Assembly (NCBI GenBank): GCA_945878555.1
Contig: CAMDWI010000003.1
Span: 1 to 64,000 of the forward strand
Reading direction: 5' to 3'
DNA length: 64,000 nt
DNA from: Klebsiella pneumoniae
Lineage (GTDB): Bacteria; Pseudomonadota; Gammaproteobacteria; Eutrophobiales; Eutrophobiaceae
Shown here: positions 17,041-26,584 of the stretch, in pieces
Layout: each line of letters opens with the position of its first letter
How positions within the stretch are numbered: the stretch's first letter is position 1
The notes under the pieces: model-generated
What the model was told of the DNA's origin: nothing
Seen by the model: only the letters and a program-made list of their open reading frames with translations
Databases searched by the model: none
Program-made: the position numbers and the translations under genes

Positions 17041-19635
17041 CTATTCGGAAAACCCGTCAAAGCGCCACTTCACGCTGAGCAAACCCGTCACGCCTGACTT
17101 GTAGCGACGGGTCACAAACTCGCCCTGGCTACGCTCATATGCATCATTGAGCAGATTCTCGAGTTCTAGACTGACGGTCAGTGGTTCCAGCATTGGTATC
17201 GCAGGTGACCATGACCATTTCAGGCCGAGGTCGAGGCGGGGTTCCAGGTATTCATCTGGCAATCCCTGGATACCGGCAGTAATAAGACGTTCACCGACAC
17301 GACCAAACTTCATGGTCACTATGTGCTCTTCACCTGAATAACCGAGTTGTAAATTCAACAAGGTGTCAGGCTGGCCGGTCATACGACGCACCGGATTGGT
17401 GGATATCGTGGCCCCGGTGATCTCGACCTCGGAATCCTGCCAGGCCAGATTGCCACCAATATGCATGTTATTGAGCCAGTCAGGACCGCCCTGCATCAGA
17501 TCAATCAATCTGCCCATATTGAAGTAGCTGTTTACCTCAAAACCAATCACATCGCCCTTGTCTGCATTGATAAAGGTGATGGTCTGACCGCCACCTGCAA
17601 TCGGGCTGAAGCTGCGCTCAATGGGATCTGTAAAGTCCTTGTAAAACACTCCAGTAGTCAGAGCTTCATCGCTGTTCGGATACCATTCCCAGCGCAGGTC
17701 CGCACTATCAATGATCGCCGGTCCAAGTAAAGGATTGCCCTGAAAGCGCTCATCCTCCTCAGTATCAACAAATATTGTGTTTGATACCTCGACGGTGGCC
17801 GGGTAGGACAAGGAACGGGTCAGACCGGCACGTATCTGTGAGTTTTCGGACATGGACCAACTGGCCACGAGAGAGGGCAGACCCTTCTGTTGTTCGAATC
17901 CGGAATCTACGGCGAGTGCACCGGAGGCTCCACCCGACTCAAAAGTCTGGACCTGGAAGCTGGCGTCCTCCAGGCGAATGCCAGCAACCACGCGAAACTT
18001 CTCAATCATTTCAAAATCGACCTGGGCATAACCACCGATTACCTCGACTTCACTGCTGTAATCATTGGCGACACCCCCGAATTCGGTAAAGCTCACGTCG
18101 ACACCGATATTCTCGTCTGCAAATATCTGCTCCACCTTACGAAAGCGTGAGCCGGTCGTATTAAAGCCAAACTGCCGGATTTCAGACACACGATCACGAT
18201 AGTCGTAATCAAATCCGGCCTTGATCCCGGTAGCGGATCTGTCCGTACTGAACAAAGGAAAGGTTACGTCAGCACCACCACTCAGCGTGTCTTCATCCAC
18301 GCTATTGAAGGAGCGCAACAGATTCGGTGCCGCATTCTGCAGGAATAAATTACCACTGCCATCAACCTCGGTGTTCTGCAGGGAAAATTCGCGGCGATCA
18401 GGCAACTCACGGGTGGCATTGGCCACCAGTATCCGCCAGTCAATCACTACCGGCTCCAGCGTATGCTGGCCGGTAAATTGTTGCATCAGCATTTCGCGTT
18501 GTTCAAACTCAAGCATGTAGCGGCGTAACCAGTCGGAGTTACTGCTGGGCTGGAACAGACCTTCTGCCATCTCAACCTTCTCGGTGGTGTCGCGGATCCA
18601 GAAGGTATTGCTTTTAATCCTGTGTTGCATCCATTCGCCGGTCAACGCCAGCAGACCACCAAGACCGGTATTCAGCTTCGTACGATTGTTCAGATAATCA
18701 TCCTGGATTTCAGGGGTATCGTTGCCGTTTGCATCTGTACCCAGACGCAACACCCTGTACTCTTCCTGTTCTACACGGACGTTCTGGCCGTAGTCCAGCG
18801 TAAGACTGGCGCCCAATGTCATCTCATCACTGTCATAACGTTTGCCGGCCGACAGCGAGAAACTGCCGTCCGGGCCCATCCGTTCCAGATAGCCAGGTGC
18901 CAGTTCATCGGAGAAGCTTTGTCCCAATGCGTTGCGTTCGGCCAGCGGGAGGGTAGCTATCGGTGTGCCGGATGCCTGGATGTCGACTATGGCCTGCGGC
19001 AGTTTCAGGATACTATCCACTTCTCCAAAGATATCCTTACCGGTATTAAACTCCAGACCGTCCTCATCCATGGTCTCGTTCAGGCCTGCCCCAACTTTCA
19101 GTTCGATAAAGTCCTCGGTGGGCAGTCCACTGGTACTCAGCTGTACCTGACCGGATCCGAATGACCCGGGCCGATCAGCCGTATAGGCCTTCTGCACGGC
19201 GATACTCGAGAGCACCCCTGACGGAAACAAGTCCAGCGGCGTAATCTGCTGAATCGGATCCAGACTGGGTAATTGTGATCCATTGAACAAGGTGGACGTA
19301 TAACGCCGCGGCTGACCACGGATAACGACAAACTTGTCATCCTCTACAGTCAAACCGGTAACACGTTGCAGTGTGTCTGCGGCGTTGCTGTCGCCCAGTC
19401 GCAAAAATTCTTCCGCACCACTCACCTCGGTCACCGTGGTCGACTCGCGCTGTATACTAAGCACCGATGCCGTACTTCCCTCAAGTGCAGCTCGACCGCG
19501 GACAACAAGCTCCTCGATTTCACCGGACTGTGCGTATACCGGGTTGCTGATACAGTTAGTCGCAAAAATAATGAGTAACAGGTTTCTGAGTGATTGCGGT
19601 TTGTTCGAGGTAGCCTGGAAGTCTTTCATCTTCAA
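17041..19635 (-). CDS. TonB-dependent outer-membrane receptor
   Basis: Protein of 864 residues. A long signal peptide ends at about residue 36 (CISNPVYAQ) and is followed by a TonB-box-like EIEELVVRG (38-46). The plug domain (about 60-185) includes DTLQRVTGLTVEDDKFVVIRG, and a beta-barrel runs to the C-terminus (VKWRFDGFSE). It imports a ligand across the outer membrane using energy from TonB. Four PhoB-type heptamers stand 88 bases upstream, and the gene is followed by the lipoprotein. The likely ligand is therefore a phosphorus compound or something released by a secreted hydrolase, rather than a siderophore. The substrate cannot be read from the sequence. Confidence 0.92.
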   Translation of the reverse strand: MKMKDFQATSNKPQSLRNLLLIIFATNCISNPVYAQSGEIEELVVRGRAALEGSTASVLSIQRESTTVTEVSGAEEFLRLGDSNAADTLQRVTGLTVEDDKFVVIRGQPRRYTSTLFNGSQLPSLDPIQQITPLDLFPSGVLSSIAVQKAYTADRPGSFGSGQVQLSTSGLPTEDFIELKVGAGLNETMDEDGLEFNTGKDIFGEVDSILKLPQAIVDIQASGTPIATLPLAERNALGQSFSDELAPGYLERMGPDGSFSLSAGKRYDSDEMTLGASLTLDYGQNVRVEQEEYRVLRLGTDANGNDTPEIQDDYLNNRTKLNTGLGGLLALTGEWMQHRIKSNTFWIRDTTEKVEMAEGLFQPSSNSDWLRRYMLEFEQREMLMQQFTGQHTLEPVVIDWRILVANATRELPDRREFSLQNTEVDGSGNLFLQNAAPNLLRSFNSVDEDTLSGGADVTFPLFSTDRSATGIKAGFDYDYRDRVSEIRQFGFNTTGSRFRKVEQIFADENIGVDVSFTEFGGVANDYSSEVEVIGGYAQVDFEMIEKFRVVAGIRLEDASFQVQTFESGGASGALAVDSGFEQQKGLPSLVASWSMSENSQIRAGLTRSLSYPATVEVSNTIFVDTEEDERFQGNPLLGPAIIDSADLRWEWYPNSDEALTTGVFYKDFTDPIERSFSPIAGGGQTITFINADKGDVIGFEVNSYFNMGRLIDLMQGGPDWLNNMHIGGNLAWQDSEVEITGATISTNPVRRMTGQPDTLLNLQLGYSGEEHIVTMKFGRVGERLITAGIQGLPDEYLEPRLDLGLKWSWSPAIPMLEPLTVSLELENLLNDAYERSQGEFVTRRYKSGVTGLLSVKWRFDGFSE

Positions 19636-19722
19636 TCTCTTGTCCGTGGTTTTGTAGCGTGGCCAGATAACCGCTTTGGAAGCGATTTCCGTTCTTTACC
19701 GGCGGGATACTAGGGGTGGTGT

Positions 19723-19762
19723 GTGACAGGATGATTAACTGAAAATGACAATCAGGTTACAA
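19723..19762 (-). promoter_or_regulatory. tandem PHO box upstream of the TonB receptor
   Basis: On the minus strand four heptamers lie at an exact 11-base period: TTGTAAC (19762-19756), TTGTCAT (19751-19745), AGTTAAT (19740-19734), CTGTCAC (19729-19723). A -10-like TAGTAT (19712-19707) starts 10 bases after the last one. This is one of the best PhoB-type promoters in the window. Confidence 0.85.
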
Positions 19763-19825
19763 ACAGGACCCCGAACTGTATTCAGGGGTGTATTACAGCA
19801 GTGTTGTTATTATTGTATTACGAGA

Positions 19826-20611
19826 CTAATAACCGGTCCGCCACTGGATGTGGGCACGATCGTTTGTTATTTCTCCAAGCAATGGCAACAGACTTTTGAC
19901 TGCGTCTGGTGCATCTAAACCGGCACTGGCCTCGCCATCAAAGCGGATGAGGCGATCTGATGGCTCCAGCGCGAGTCTGCCCTTGATAATCAACAGAGAG
20001 ACTGTGGAGTCGGTGGCGACATCGCCTTGTATGCCACCGGCAGTGGATGCCTGTAATGATAACGAGTAATCGCCAAGTGTATGCTGATTACTGAGGCTGA
20101 CGACCTTGAGGTTATCAAACATCATCTGCATTCTGCCCGAAACAGGCAGCCCCGCGTAGGTACCGGAGAGTCCGGTGCCAGTGAAATCGACCCTGCCACT
20201 GGTGCCGGACACACGGAGTAACGGGTGAAGTTCAGACAGTGCCTGCAGGGCAAAACTGCCTTTCATTTCCTTCAACTGCCACCCGGATCTGTCCAGCAGG
20301 GCGACACCCCGGATCTCACCATTATAGGCATCAAATTCGAATTGAATTCTCACCTGGCCGATCAACAGCGGTAATATCGATAACTGTAGCGTGCCAGCAT
20401 GGATCAGCAGATGCTGATGGTTCGGTAAACGAACTGCGAGATTGGTAAAAGCAGAGTCGAATACTGTCCCTGTCAACTGCTGCCAGACGGTACCTTCGGG
20501 CAGTCTGCTGCGGAAGACATGAACCACACGATCCGCAGGCAGGTTCACCATTAACGTGCCGGCAAAAAAAACCATGAACAGAAAAACCAGTAGCGTACGG
20601 TATCGTGTCAT
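19826..20611 (-). CDS. gspN: type II secretion system protein N
   Basis: GspN of 261 residues, the last gene of the gspC-N operon. A single N-terminal membrane segment (TLLVFLFMVFFAGTLMVNLPADRV) is followed by a periplasmic beta-rich domain with the typical GTVWQQLTGTVFDSAF start. GspN is an accessory component present in only some T2SS and its role is not well defined. The gene overlaps gspM by 4 bases. Confidence 0.9.
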   Translation of the reverse strand: MTRYRTLLVFLFMVFFAGTLMVNLPADRVVHVFRSRLPEGTVWQQLTGTVFDSAFTNLAVRLPNHQHLLIHAGTLQLSILPLLIGQVRIQFEFDAYNGEIRGVALLDRSGWQLKEMKGSFALQALSELHPLLRVSGTSGRVDFTGTGLSGTYAGLPVSGRMQMMFDNLKVVSLSNQHTLGDYSLSLQASTAGGIQGDVATDSTVSLLIIKGRLALEPSDRLIRFDGEASAGLDAPDAVKSLLPLLGEITNDRAHIQWRTGY

Positions 20612-21117
20612 TGGCTACCGGCAGGGGCAATCGTCAGCGTGGCCTCCACCATACCGTCCTGATCAGCAATTCGACTGATACTGGCCAGCACCGGACGGGC
20701 GGTGCTACGTGTACGCAGTTGTAACAGAAATTCCATCAGGCCGGAAAAGGCCACCGCATCAAAGCGTACGGTGACCGATTGTCCGGACGCCGGCTTCAGC
20801 TCGGTAACCTGGGTATGGATTCCGGCCGCATGTAATAATTCCTCAACCAGTGTTATTGTCAGCGCAGACTTGCCTGTGCCTTCTGCGGTACTGCCACCGC
20901 GCAGTTGTTCTACCTGCAGCAGACTGTCCTGCATCCAGACACTGTCCTCACGCAGTCGCGGGATATCTGCCTCAAGCTGGGCACGCCGCAGCAACATCGG
21001 CTCAACCAGCAAATACACTATGAGCAATACCATAATCAGCACTGCGGACGCCAACGCCAGTTTCTCGCGCTGTGCACGCTGTTGCCACCACTGCATAAAC
21101 CGCTGTTGGCTTGTCAT
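20608..21117 (-). CDS. gspM: type II secretion system protein M
   Basis: GspM of 169 residues. It has a short cytoplasmic end (RFMQWWQQRAQREK), one TM helix (LALASAVLIMVLLIVYLLV, near 20-38) and a periplasmic ferredoxin-like domain. It binds GspL and helps build the inner-membrane assembly platform. Start and stop both overlap neighbours by 4 bases, so the three genes are tightly coupled. Confidence 0.93.
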   Translation of the reverse strand: MTSQQRFMQWWQQRAQREKLALASAVLIMVLLIVYLLVEPMLLRRAQLEADIPRLREDSVWMQDSLLQVEQLRGGSTAEGTGKSALTITLVEELLHAAGIHTQVTELKPASGQSVTVRFDAVAFSGLMEFLLQLRTRSTARPVLASISRIADQDGMVEATLTIAPAGSQ

Positions 21118-22370
21118 GCCTGACCTCGCAGACGGATCCGTCCAAACACACGACCGTTCTTCAGCTCTGCATTTTCGATATCAACACTCCCCCCGGTAGC
21201 AAGCTGCCCCTGCAGTCGATCGAGCGCTTCATAATCCGGCACACTGACCTCGACAGTGAAACTGTTGCCATCAAAACTGACCTTGTATAACTGACTGTCC
21301 GGACTGGTGGCGAGCTTATCCGCGATATCCTGCAGGCGCGCCAGAAAATCCTGGCCATTACCCGCATTGCTGTTACCCCGGGCGAGGTCCTGTAATTGTT
21401 GCTCCATCTGGAAACGTGGATCCACCAGATTATTTGTCCCGGGGAAGGCCTGCATATAGGTTGCCTTTATCGATTGCTCTAACTCATCATATTCCGCCTG
21501 TAATCTGGCCCCGGCAACAAACCAATGCACGATACTGACGAGTATCAGTACAGCCAGCATCGCGCCTGCCGGCAGAAACCGGCGCAGGTCTTTCCACTGG
21601 CGATCATCAACAGCGTAAGGTCCGGTCAGCAGACTGAGTTGCTGATCAGGCAACGGCTGACGTGCGAGCCACTGTCCGCGCGGGGTATCTTCCAGTACGA
21701 TCTCAAGCTGAATATTGCGTGATGCCAGCTGTTCTGACCAGCCGGTGATTGCCCTGTATTGTTCACGATTGCACACACGCACGATCAGTTTTTCCGGATG
21801 TTGCGTTGCCTGTTCGAGTGCCAGCAAAAACATGCCGGGGATCTGCGACCCGATCTCACCAAGCAACACGGCACCATCACGTCCGGGTCTGCGCAGCAAC
21901 AAGGGGGCAGCACTGGCCTCGATAAACCACACGGACGGCGCGGGTGTCGCTATCGCCAGATAATCCGGTACCAGCAACAGGACGTTCCAGCCGGACGCAC
22001 TGCATTGTTGCAGCAAGCCTTTGATGTATTCATGTTCGCTAACAATAACCGGTATCCCGGACACGCCACGGTCAGACCACAAGGGCACCAGATGGTAATC
22101 GCCCGCATCATGTAACAGCTGATCCTCCAGCGCGTAGTGCAAGGCTCCGAGCAGGCGTTTGCGATTATTGGTGGGTATGTTGACCCGATGGATACGGGCA
22201 CGCTCACCCGGCACGCACAGCACCAGCCTGGCACCGGCCGGTGCCGGCAGATTATCCAGCCGGTCTGACTGTCCATACTGACGCGGGGCGGGCTCACCGC
22301 TATAACACTGCGCCCAGTCTATCCCTTGCGCATGCACGCGGACCCACCAGTATTCGCCACGTATATTCAT
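21114..22370 (-). CDS. gspL: type II secretion system protein L
   Basis: GspL of 418 residues. The actin-like cytoplasmic domain (about 1-250) recruits the GspE ATPase. One TM helix follows (LPAGAMLAVLILVSIVHWFVA, near 265-285), then a periplasmic domain that pairs with GspM. Normal length for the family; lies in the middle of an unbroken gsp operon. Confidence 0.93.
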   Translation of the reverse strand: MNIRGEYWWVRVHAQGIDWAQCYSGEPAPRQYGQSDRLDNLPAPAGARLVLCVPGERARIHRVNIPTNNRKRLLGALHYALEDQLLHDAGDYHLVPLWSDRGVSGIPVIVSEHEYIKGLLQQCSASGWNVLLLVPDYLAIATPAPSVWFIEASAAPLLLRRPGRDGAVLLGEIGSQIPGMFLLALEQATQHPEKLIVRVCNREQYRAITGWSEQLASRNIQLEIVLEDTPRGQWLARQPLPDQQLSLLTGPYAVDDRQWKDLRRFLPAGAMLAVLILVSIVHWFVAGARLQAEYDELEQSIKATYMQAFPGTNNLVDPRFQMEQQLQDLARGNSNAGNGQDFLARLQDIADKLATSPDSQLYKVSFDGNSFTVEVSVPDYEALDRLQGQLATGGSVDIENAELKNGRVFGRIRLRGQA

Positions 22371-22396
22371 AAATAATTATTACCTGTGCACGTCAT

Positions 22397-23350
22397 TTAT
22401 AACAGTTCCCGGTTTTGTCTTAACAATTCTGCCTGACCTTCATTACGGCGGTAGAGTGAACTCACACGGTATTCAACATTATCAAAATTCAGCTGTGTAT
22501 GTGCCATAAAGTAGCGGGTCACGGTTGAGATGCCCTGCGGGACCGGTTTTTCCCGGTCTCCGAGCAGCCGCTCGGCAAGTGCGGCCTGGTCTGCTACCGG
22601 CTGCTTGCTGATCTCTTCCGCCCATTGTTTTGCCATTGTCATCGCCTGACCGGACAAGTCCCATTCGACCACCGTCGCCGCCAATACCTCGGTGCTGGCC
22701 GTATTGACATTAAGAGGAGTTGGCTCCGGCAAGGCAGAGACAAACGGAGCCAGCTTTTGCCAGACATCGCTGTCGATGCCGCGAACCAGTCGAAGTTCAG
22801 CCACATCCTCAAACGGACGGTTTGCCGCAAAATACGGCGTCGCAAGACCGATATAAAACACATCTTCCGCGCCCCAGGGCCCGGAAGGACTGCCATCTGT
22901 ATCTATCCAGTCAGCCACCGCCTGGGCGATACCCGTGTCAAGTTCAAGTATCTGCAACAATCGTTCAAACTGTTGCATCGCCTGTCCATTTAACTTGCCT
23001 TCAGCATCAATCAGATTATTCAGATTGAATCGCGACTGCATGTCCTCAATACGTCCGGACAAAATACCCCAGACTGCCGGTATCGGTGGCAAGATCTGCG
23101 CCCACATATCATCGGTCGCATCATAGCCATTGGTGTCCTGTTCAAGTATGTCGGCCACCCATAATTGGGCCGCCACTGTGGCCAGCCTGGCGCGGGCAAG
23201 TGCATTGCCATTTTCCACCTGGCGGACCCAGAGCTGACCGGACAATCCAATCCGACTGACGATGGCCGTCAGCAAGGCCACAATCAGCAGGATGGTGATC
23301 AGCGCCACACCGGCCTGCCTGGACCGGGGTTTAATATGTAAGGCCGACAT
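22397..23350 (-). CDS. gspK: type II secretion minor pseudopilin GspK
   Basis: Minor pseudopilin of about 317 residues from the ATG at 23350; a GTG at 23359 is also in frame. The prepilin site is G-VALITILLIVALLTAIVSR. Position +5 is Thr instead of Glu, which is normal for GspK at the pilus tip. The large insertion domain carries SRFNLNNLIDAEGKLN, typical of the alpha domain of GspK. It caps the pseudopilus together with GspI and GspJ. Confidence 0.93.
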   Translation of the reverse strand: MSALHIKPRSRQAGVALITILLIVALLTAIVSRIGLSGQLWVRQVENGNALARARLATVAAQLWVADILEQDTNGYDATDDMWAQILPPIPAVWGILSGRIEDMQSRFNLNNLIDAEGKLNGQAMQQFERLLQILELDTGIAQAVADWIDTDGSPSGPWGAEDVFYIGLATPYFAANRPFEDVAELRLVRGIDSDVWQKLAPFVSALPEPTPLNVNTASTEVLAATVVEWDLSGQAMTMAKQWAEEISKQPVADQAALAERLLGDREKPVPQGISTVTRYFMAHTQLNFDNVEYRVSSLYRRNEGQAELLRQNRELL

Positions 23351-23957
23351 GAAATACACGCTTATAGATTTGTCCGTTATCCAGCTCCAGCGTCAGCTCT
23401 ACCGCCCGCGGCAGGGCGGATTGTGCCGCTGTAACCGATCCCACCGGCCAGTTTGAATTCCACTGGTGCGTATTATCCAGGTAGCGCAGTTGCAAGCTGG
23501 CGATATCCGCTGTCAACTCTGCCTCATTACCCTGCTCATCTTCCGGCATATTCAGGCGCGGCCAGCTGACACGGTAAAGTGTGCCCTCACGTAAACGATA
23601 CGCCACGCGCAGATGCGGGCTGACCAGACCGCTGCTATACGAGGCATGACCACCGCGGGTAAACAGCATCAACTCACCCTCCGCGCCTGTATTCGCTGTT
23701 CCCGCACCCGCAAACGGACGGGTGGAGGTCAGCGGAATCCTCTGGCCCAGGTTTCGGGCCTGATCGAGATCCTGCTGCATCAACACCATCACACTGTCGA
23801 GCCGACGCCAGAACTGGCGTTGTTGTTGCAGGCCATCCTCGATGGAGATCGCCTGCTGCAAACCGGTGTAACCGGCACCGGCAATCAGGATAAAAATGGT
23901 CAGCGCCACCAGGACCTCCAGCAAGGTCATGCCGGACTGGCGGGAATAACGACTCAT
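23331..23957 (-). CDS. gspJ: type II secretion minor pseudopilin GspJ
   Basis: Minor pseudopilin of 208 residues. The cleavage site and hydrophobic helix are G-MTLLEVLVALTIFILIAGAG, with Glu at +5. The globular part includes LDSVMVLMQQDLDQARN, as in other GspJ proteins. Its 3' end overlaps the gspK start and its 5' end overlaps gspI by 4 bases. It needs a prepilin peptidase, which is not encoded in this window. Confidence 0.94.
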   Translation of the reverse strand: MSRYSRQSGMTLLEVLVALTIFILIAGAGYTGLQQAISIEDGLQQQRQFWRRLDSVMVLMQQDLDQARNLGQRIPLTSTRPFAGAGTANTGAEGELMLFTRGGHASYSSGLVSPHLRVAYRLREGTLYRVSWPRLNMPEDEQGNEAELTADIASLQLRYLDNTHQWNSNWPVGSVTAAQSALPRAVELTLELDNGQIYKRVFHVGLTY

Positions 23958-24376
23958 CCTTCACCTCGTGAACCGCTGTCTTGACTACCGACAGACAGTG
24001 CCCTGTTCGCGCGATGCAGGAATCCCTGCAGATTGATTAACGCGGTTTCTGCCTCCAGCCCGACACTGACGGTGATGCTGCGCAGGTTGTCCTGACCGGT
24101 CGTTGCAATCTGTTCCTGCCAGTACCAGGTGCGGCCACCCATCTGCTCGGTGCCGTTATAGGCACGTGGGTCCGGCCATTCATCCATCACCTGGCGTTCA
24201 ACTATACGGTTCTCGGCCACCCAGCGTGCGACCACCCGATCAGACATACCCTGACTGACAGCCACACCTTGTGCGAGTCCTTTCCACAAGGCGGTCATCG
24301 CAATAACCATGACGGCGAGTGCGACCAGGATCTCAATCAGGGTAAACCCGTCATTCAGTCTGCGCCGGGTCAGCAT
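23954..24376 (-). CDS. gspI: type II secretion minor pseudopilin GspI
   Basis: Minor pseudopilin of 140 residues with the site G-FTLIEILVALAVMVIAMTAL (Glu at +5) and the GspI hallmark RVVARWVAENRIVERQV. Its ATG shares the last A of the gspH TAA stop (TAATG), giving tight translational coupling. It nucleates the tip complex with GspJ and GspK. Confidence 0.94.
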   Translation of the reverse strand: MLTRRRLNDGFTLIEILVALAVMVIAMTALWKGLAQGVAVSQGMSDRVVARWVAENRIVERQVMDEWPDPRAYNGTEQMGGRTWYWQEQIATTGQDNLRSITVSVGLEAETALINLQGFLHRANRALSVGSQDSGSRGEG

Positions 24377-24897
24377 TACAGTTCAACCAGCCCGGCTTCT
24401 CCCACCGGTCCCATCGCGATCACAAATTCATTATCAGCGCCGCGCACTACCAGTCTGAACGTATCCTGTTCTCCGGTGGGGAACAGATACACCTCGGCCA
24501 CGGTCGGTACCAGTTCACCGTTAATCTCCAGACTGCCGAGTCGTGCCTGATCGAGTTCGTGTTCGCCGGCAAACGGTGTCATGGATACTTCGATAAATTC
24601 ATTACCGGCCAGTTGCAGAAACCGGTAGTTCTGTTCAAGCGGATCAAACCGGACCTGCCAGATGCGGGAAGACATGACCGATTCTTCACGGGCCTGGTTG
24701 ATTAACTGTGCCAGCCTGTGTGCGGAAGCAGCGGCATCACGATCGGCATTATTGCCCAGCATAGGTACAACCAGACCAGACAACACGGCAATGATGGTAA
24801 TGACCGCCAGCAATTCAAGCAGGGTAAAACCGCCTTCACGGCGTACCACCGGCAACAGTACCGGCCCCGATTTGTTGTCAGCGGAAACGGGTCTCAC
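24376..24897 (-). CDS. gspH: type II secretion minor pseudopilin GspH
   Basis: Minor pseudopilin of 173 residues. An N-terminal stretch of about 23 residues before the cleavage site (G-FTLLELLAVITIIAVLSGLV) is longer than a usual leader. The globular domain has MSSRIWQVRFDPLEQNYRFLQ, typical of the GspH/FimT fold. It overlaps gspG by 4 bases. Confidence 0.93.
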   Translation of the reverse strand: MRPVSADNKSGPVLLPVVRREGGFTLLELLAVITIIAVLSGLVVPMLGNNADRDAAASAHRLAQLINQAREESVMSSRIWQVRFDPLEQNYRFLQLAGNEFIEVSMTPFAGEHELDQARLGSLEINGELVPTVAEVYLFPTGEQDTFRLVVRGADNEFVIAMGPVGEAGLVEL

Positions 24898-25334
24898 AGA
24901 TCCCAGGAACCGATATCATCCGTATCACCACTGCGACCGTTCGGGCCGGGACTGAATACGTCAACATCGCCGTGTTTGCCCGGCTGCAGATACAGAAACG
25001 GTTTGCCCCACGGATCCTGCGGCACCTTTTCCATATAGCGGTTCCAGTTTTGCGGCACCGGCTCAGAGGTCGGTCGCTCTGACAGGGCCTGCAGGCCTTG
25101 ATCCGTGGATGGATAGTTGTGGTTGTCCAGTTTGTACATGTCCAGCGCAGAGCGAATAGCACGGATATTGCTTTGTGCCGCACTGATGCGCGCCTGTTCC
25201 GGTCTGTCCATTACCCTCGGCACCACCACGGCCGCGAGTATGCCGAGGATGACCACAACGACCATCAACTCGATCAGGGTAAAACCACGCATGGCCCTGC
25301 CAGGTCTGCGGCAAGCGGTATTCATTCTGTTCAC
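24894..25334 (-). CDS. gspG: type II secretion major pseudopilin GspG
   Basis: Major pseudopilin of 146 residues. The leader ends at G-FTLIELMVVVVILGILAAVV. The conserved body includes ALDMYKLDNHNYPSTDQGLQAL, DPWGKPFLYLQPGKHGDVDV, and the calcium-loop Asp residues near DDIGSWDL. GspG forms the shaft of the pseudopilus. A 34-base gap separates it from gspF, the widest gap in this half of the operon. Confidence 0.96.
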   Translation of the reverse strand: MNRMNTACRRPGRAMRGFTLIELMVVVVILGILAAVVVPRVMDRPEQARISAAQSNIRAIRSALDMYKLDNHNYPSTDQGLQALSERPTSEPVPQNWNRYMEKVPQDPWGKPFLYLQPGKHGDVDVFSPGPNGRSGDTDDIGSWDL

Positions 25335-25368
25335 GTCTCTGTCTCCTTTGATCTTGCAGTCGTCCTGC

Positions 25369-26583
25369 CTATAAACCTACCAGCTGGTTCAGCTCGAATA
25401 TCGGTAACAATATTGCGAGTACGATGACCAGTACAATGCCGCCCATCAGCAGGATCAGCAACGGTTCTATCAACGCTGTCGCCGCCGCGACTGTTGATGC
25501 CAGCTCACGTTCATGATGGGTGGCGGCACGGTCCAGCATATTGTCCAGTTCACCACTGTCCTCACCACTGGCGATCATATGTACAAACAGCGGTGAAAAA
25601 TAACCGGACCGTTTTAACGATTCATGCAGGCGTCCGCCTTCACGCACCGCTACCGCCGCCTCAAACACGGCATCGCGTACCGGCACATTGCCGATCACCT
25701 GTGCACCGATACGCAGTGCCTCCAGCAAGGGCACTCCACTACCGGTCAGGATCGCCAACACCCGGGACAGGCGGGCCGTATGTATCGTCCGCAACAGGTG
25801 ATTGATGAACGGCAACAGGGTCAAAAACCGGTCACGCTGGAAACGCACTGCCGGGCGCCGCAACAACCACGCCTGTACGGCGACCAGTGCCACGATGGCC
25901 ACTGCCACATACACGCCATAGTTGCGGACAAAATCACTGCATACGATCAAACCACGCGTCAACAGGGGTAATTGTTGACCGGTCTGTTCAAACACCCGGA
26001 TCACCTCGGGGACAACGTAGGCAAGCAAGGTCGTGACGATCGCAATCGCAACCAGTGTCAGCAATACCGGGTAGATCAGCGCGATACCGAGTTTCTGACG
26101 CAGGTATTGCTGTTCCTCCGTATAGTCAGCGAGCCGATCCAGGATTTCGTCCAGCCGCCCGCTGGCCTCTCCGGCCTCGACCATCGCGCGGTAAACCTGG
26201 GGAAACGTGGCCGGAAACCGCGACAAGGCCTCGCCCAGCGAGAGTCCTTCCGTAATATGCGCACGCACTCCGGTAATGACAGATTGTAACTGGCGACGAC
26301 CTACCTGTTCGCCCAGCGCACGCAAGGCCTGCTCCAGCGGCATGCCCGCACGGACCAGCGTGGCCAGCTGGCGTGTCATCAGTGCCAGGTCTGCCGCAGA
26401 GACCGCACGTCCCGACCAGGCCATACCCTGCGAGACTCCCTGCTCCGCTACCTCCTGTACCTCCAGAGGAAACATGCCCTGACCACGTAACCAGGCACGG
26501 ACCTGGCGCGGCGACTCTCCGGTCAGTACGCCCTTGCGGGAACGTCCGTTCGCATCAAGTGCGCGGTATTCAAAGGCGGCCAT
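25369..26583 (-). CDS. gspF: type II secretion inner-membrane platform protein GspF
   Basis: Polytopic platform protein of 404 residues, starting MAAFEYRALDANGRSRKG. It has two repeated T2SSF domains (about 70-195 and 270-395), each with the LSLGEALSRFP or LHESLKRSG motif. Three TM helices are near 170-195, 220-243 and 370-398. It couples the GspE ATPase to pseudopilus assembly. Confidence 0.95.
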   Translation of the reverse strand: MAAFEYRALDANGRSRKGVLTGESPRQVRAWLRGQGMFPLEVQEVAEQGVSQGMAWSGRAVSAADLALMTRQLATLVRAGMPLEQALRALGEQVGRRQLQSVITGVRAHITEGLSLGEALSRFPATFPQVYRAMVEAGEASGRLDEILDRLADYTEEQQYLRQKLGIALIYPVLLTLVAIAIVTTLLAYVVPEVIRVFEQTGQQLPLLTRGLIVCSDFVRNYGVYVAVAIVALVAVQAWLLRRPAVRFQRDRFLTLLPFINHLLRTIHTARLSRVLAILTGSGVPLLEALRIGAQVIGNVPVRDAVFEAAVAVREGGRLHESLKRSGYFSPLFVHMIASGEDSGELDNMLDRAATHHERELASTVAAATALIEPLLILLMGGIVLVIVLAILLPIFELNQLVGL

Positions 26584-26584
26584 A

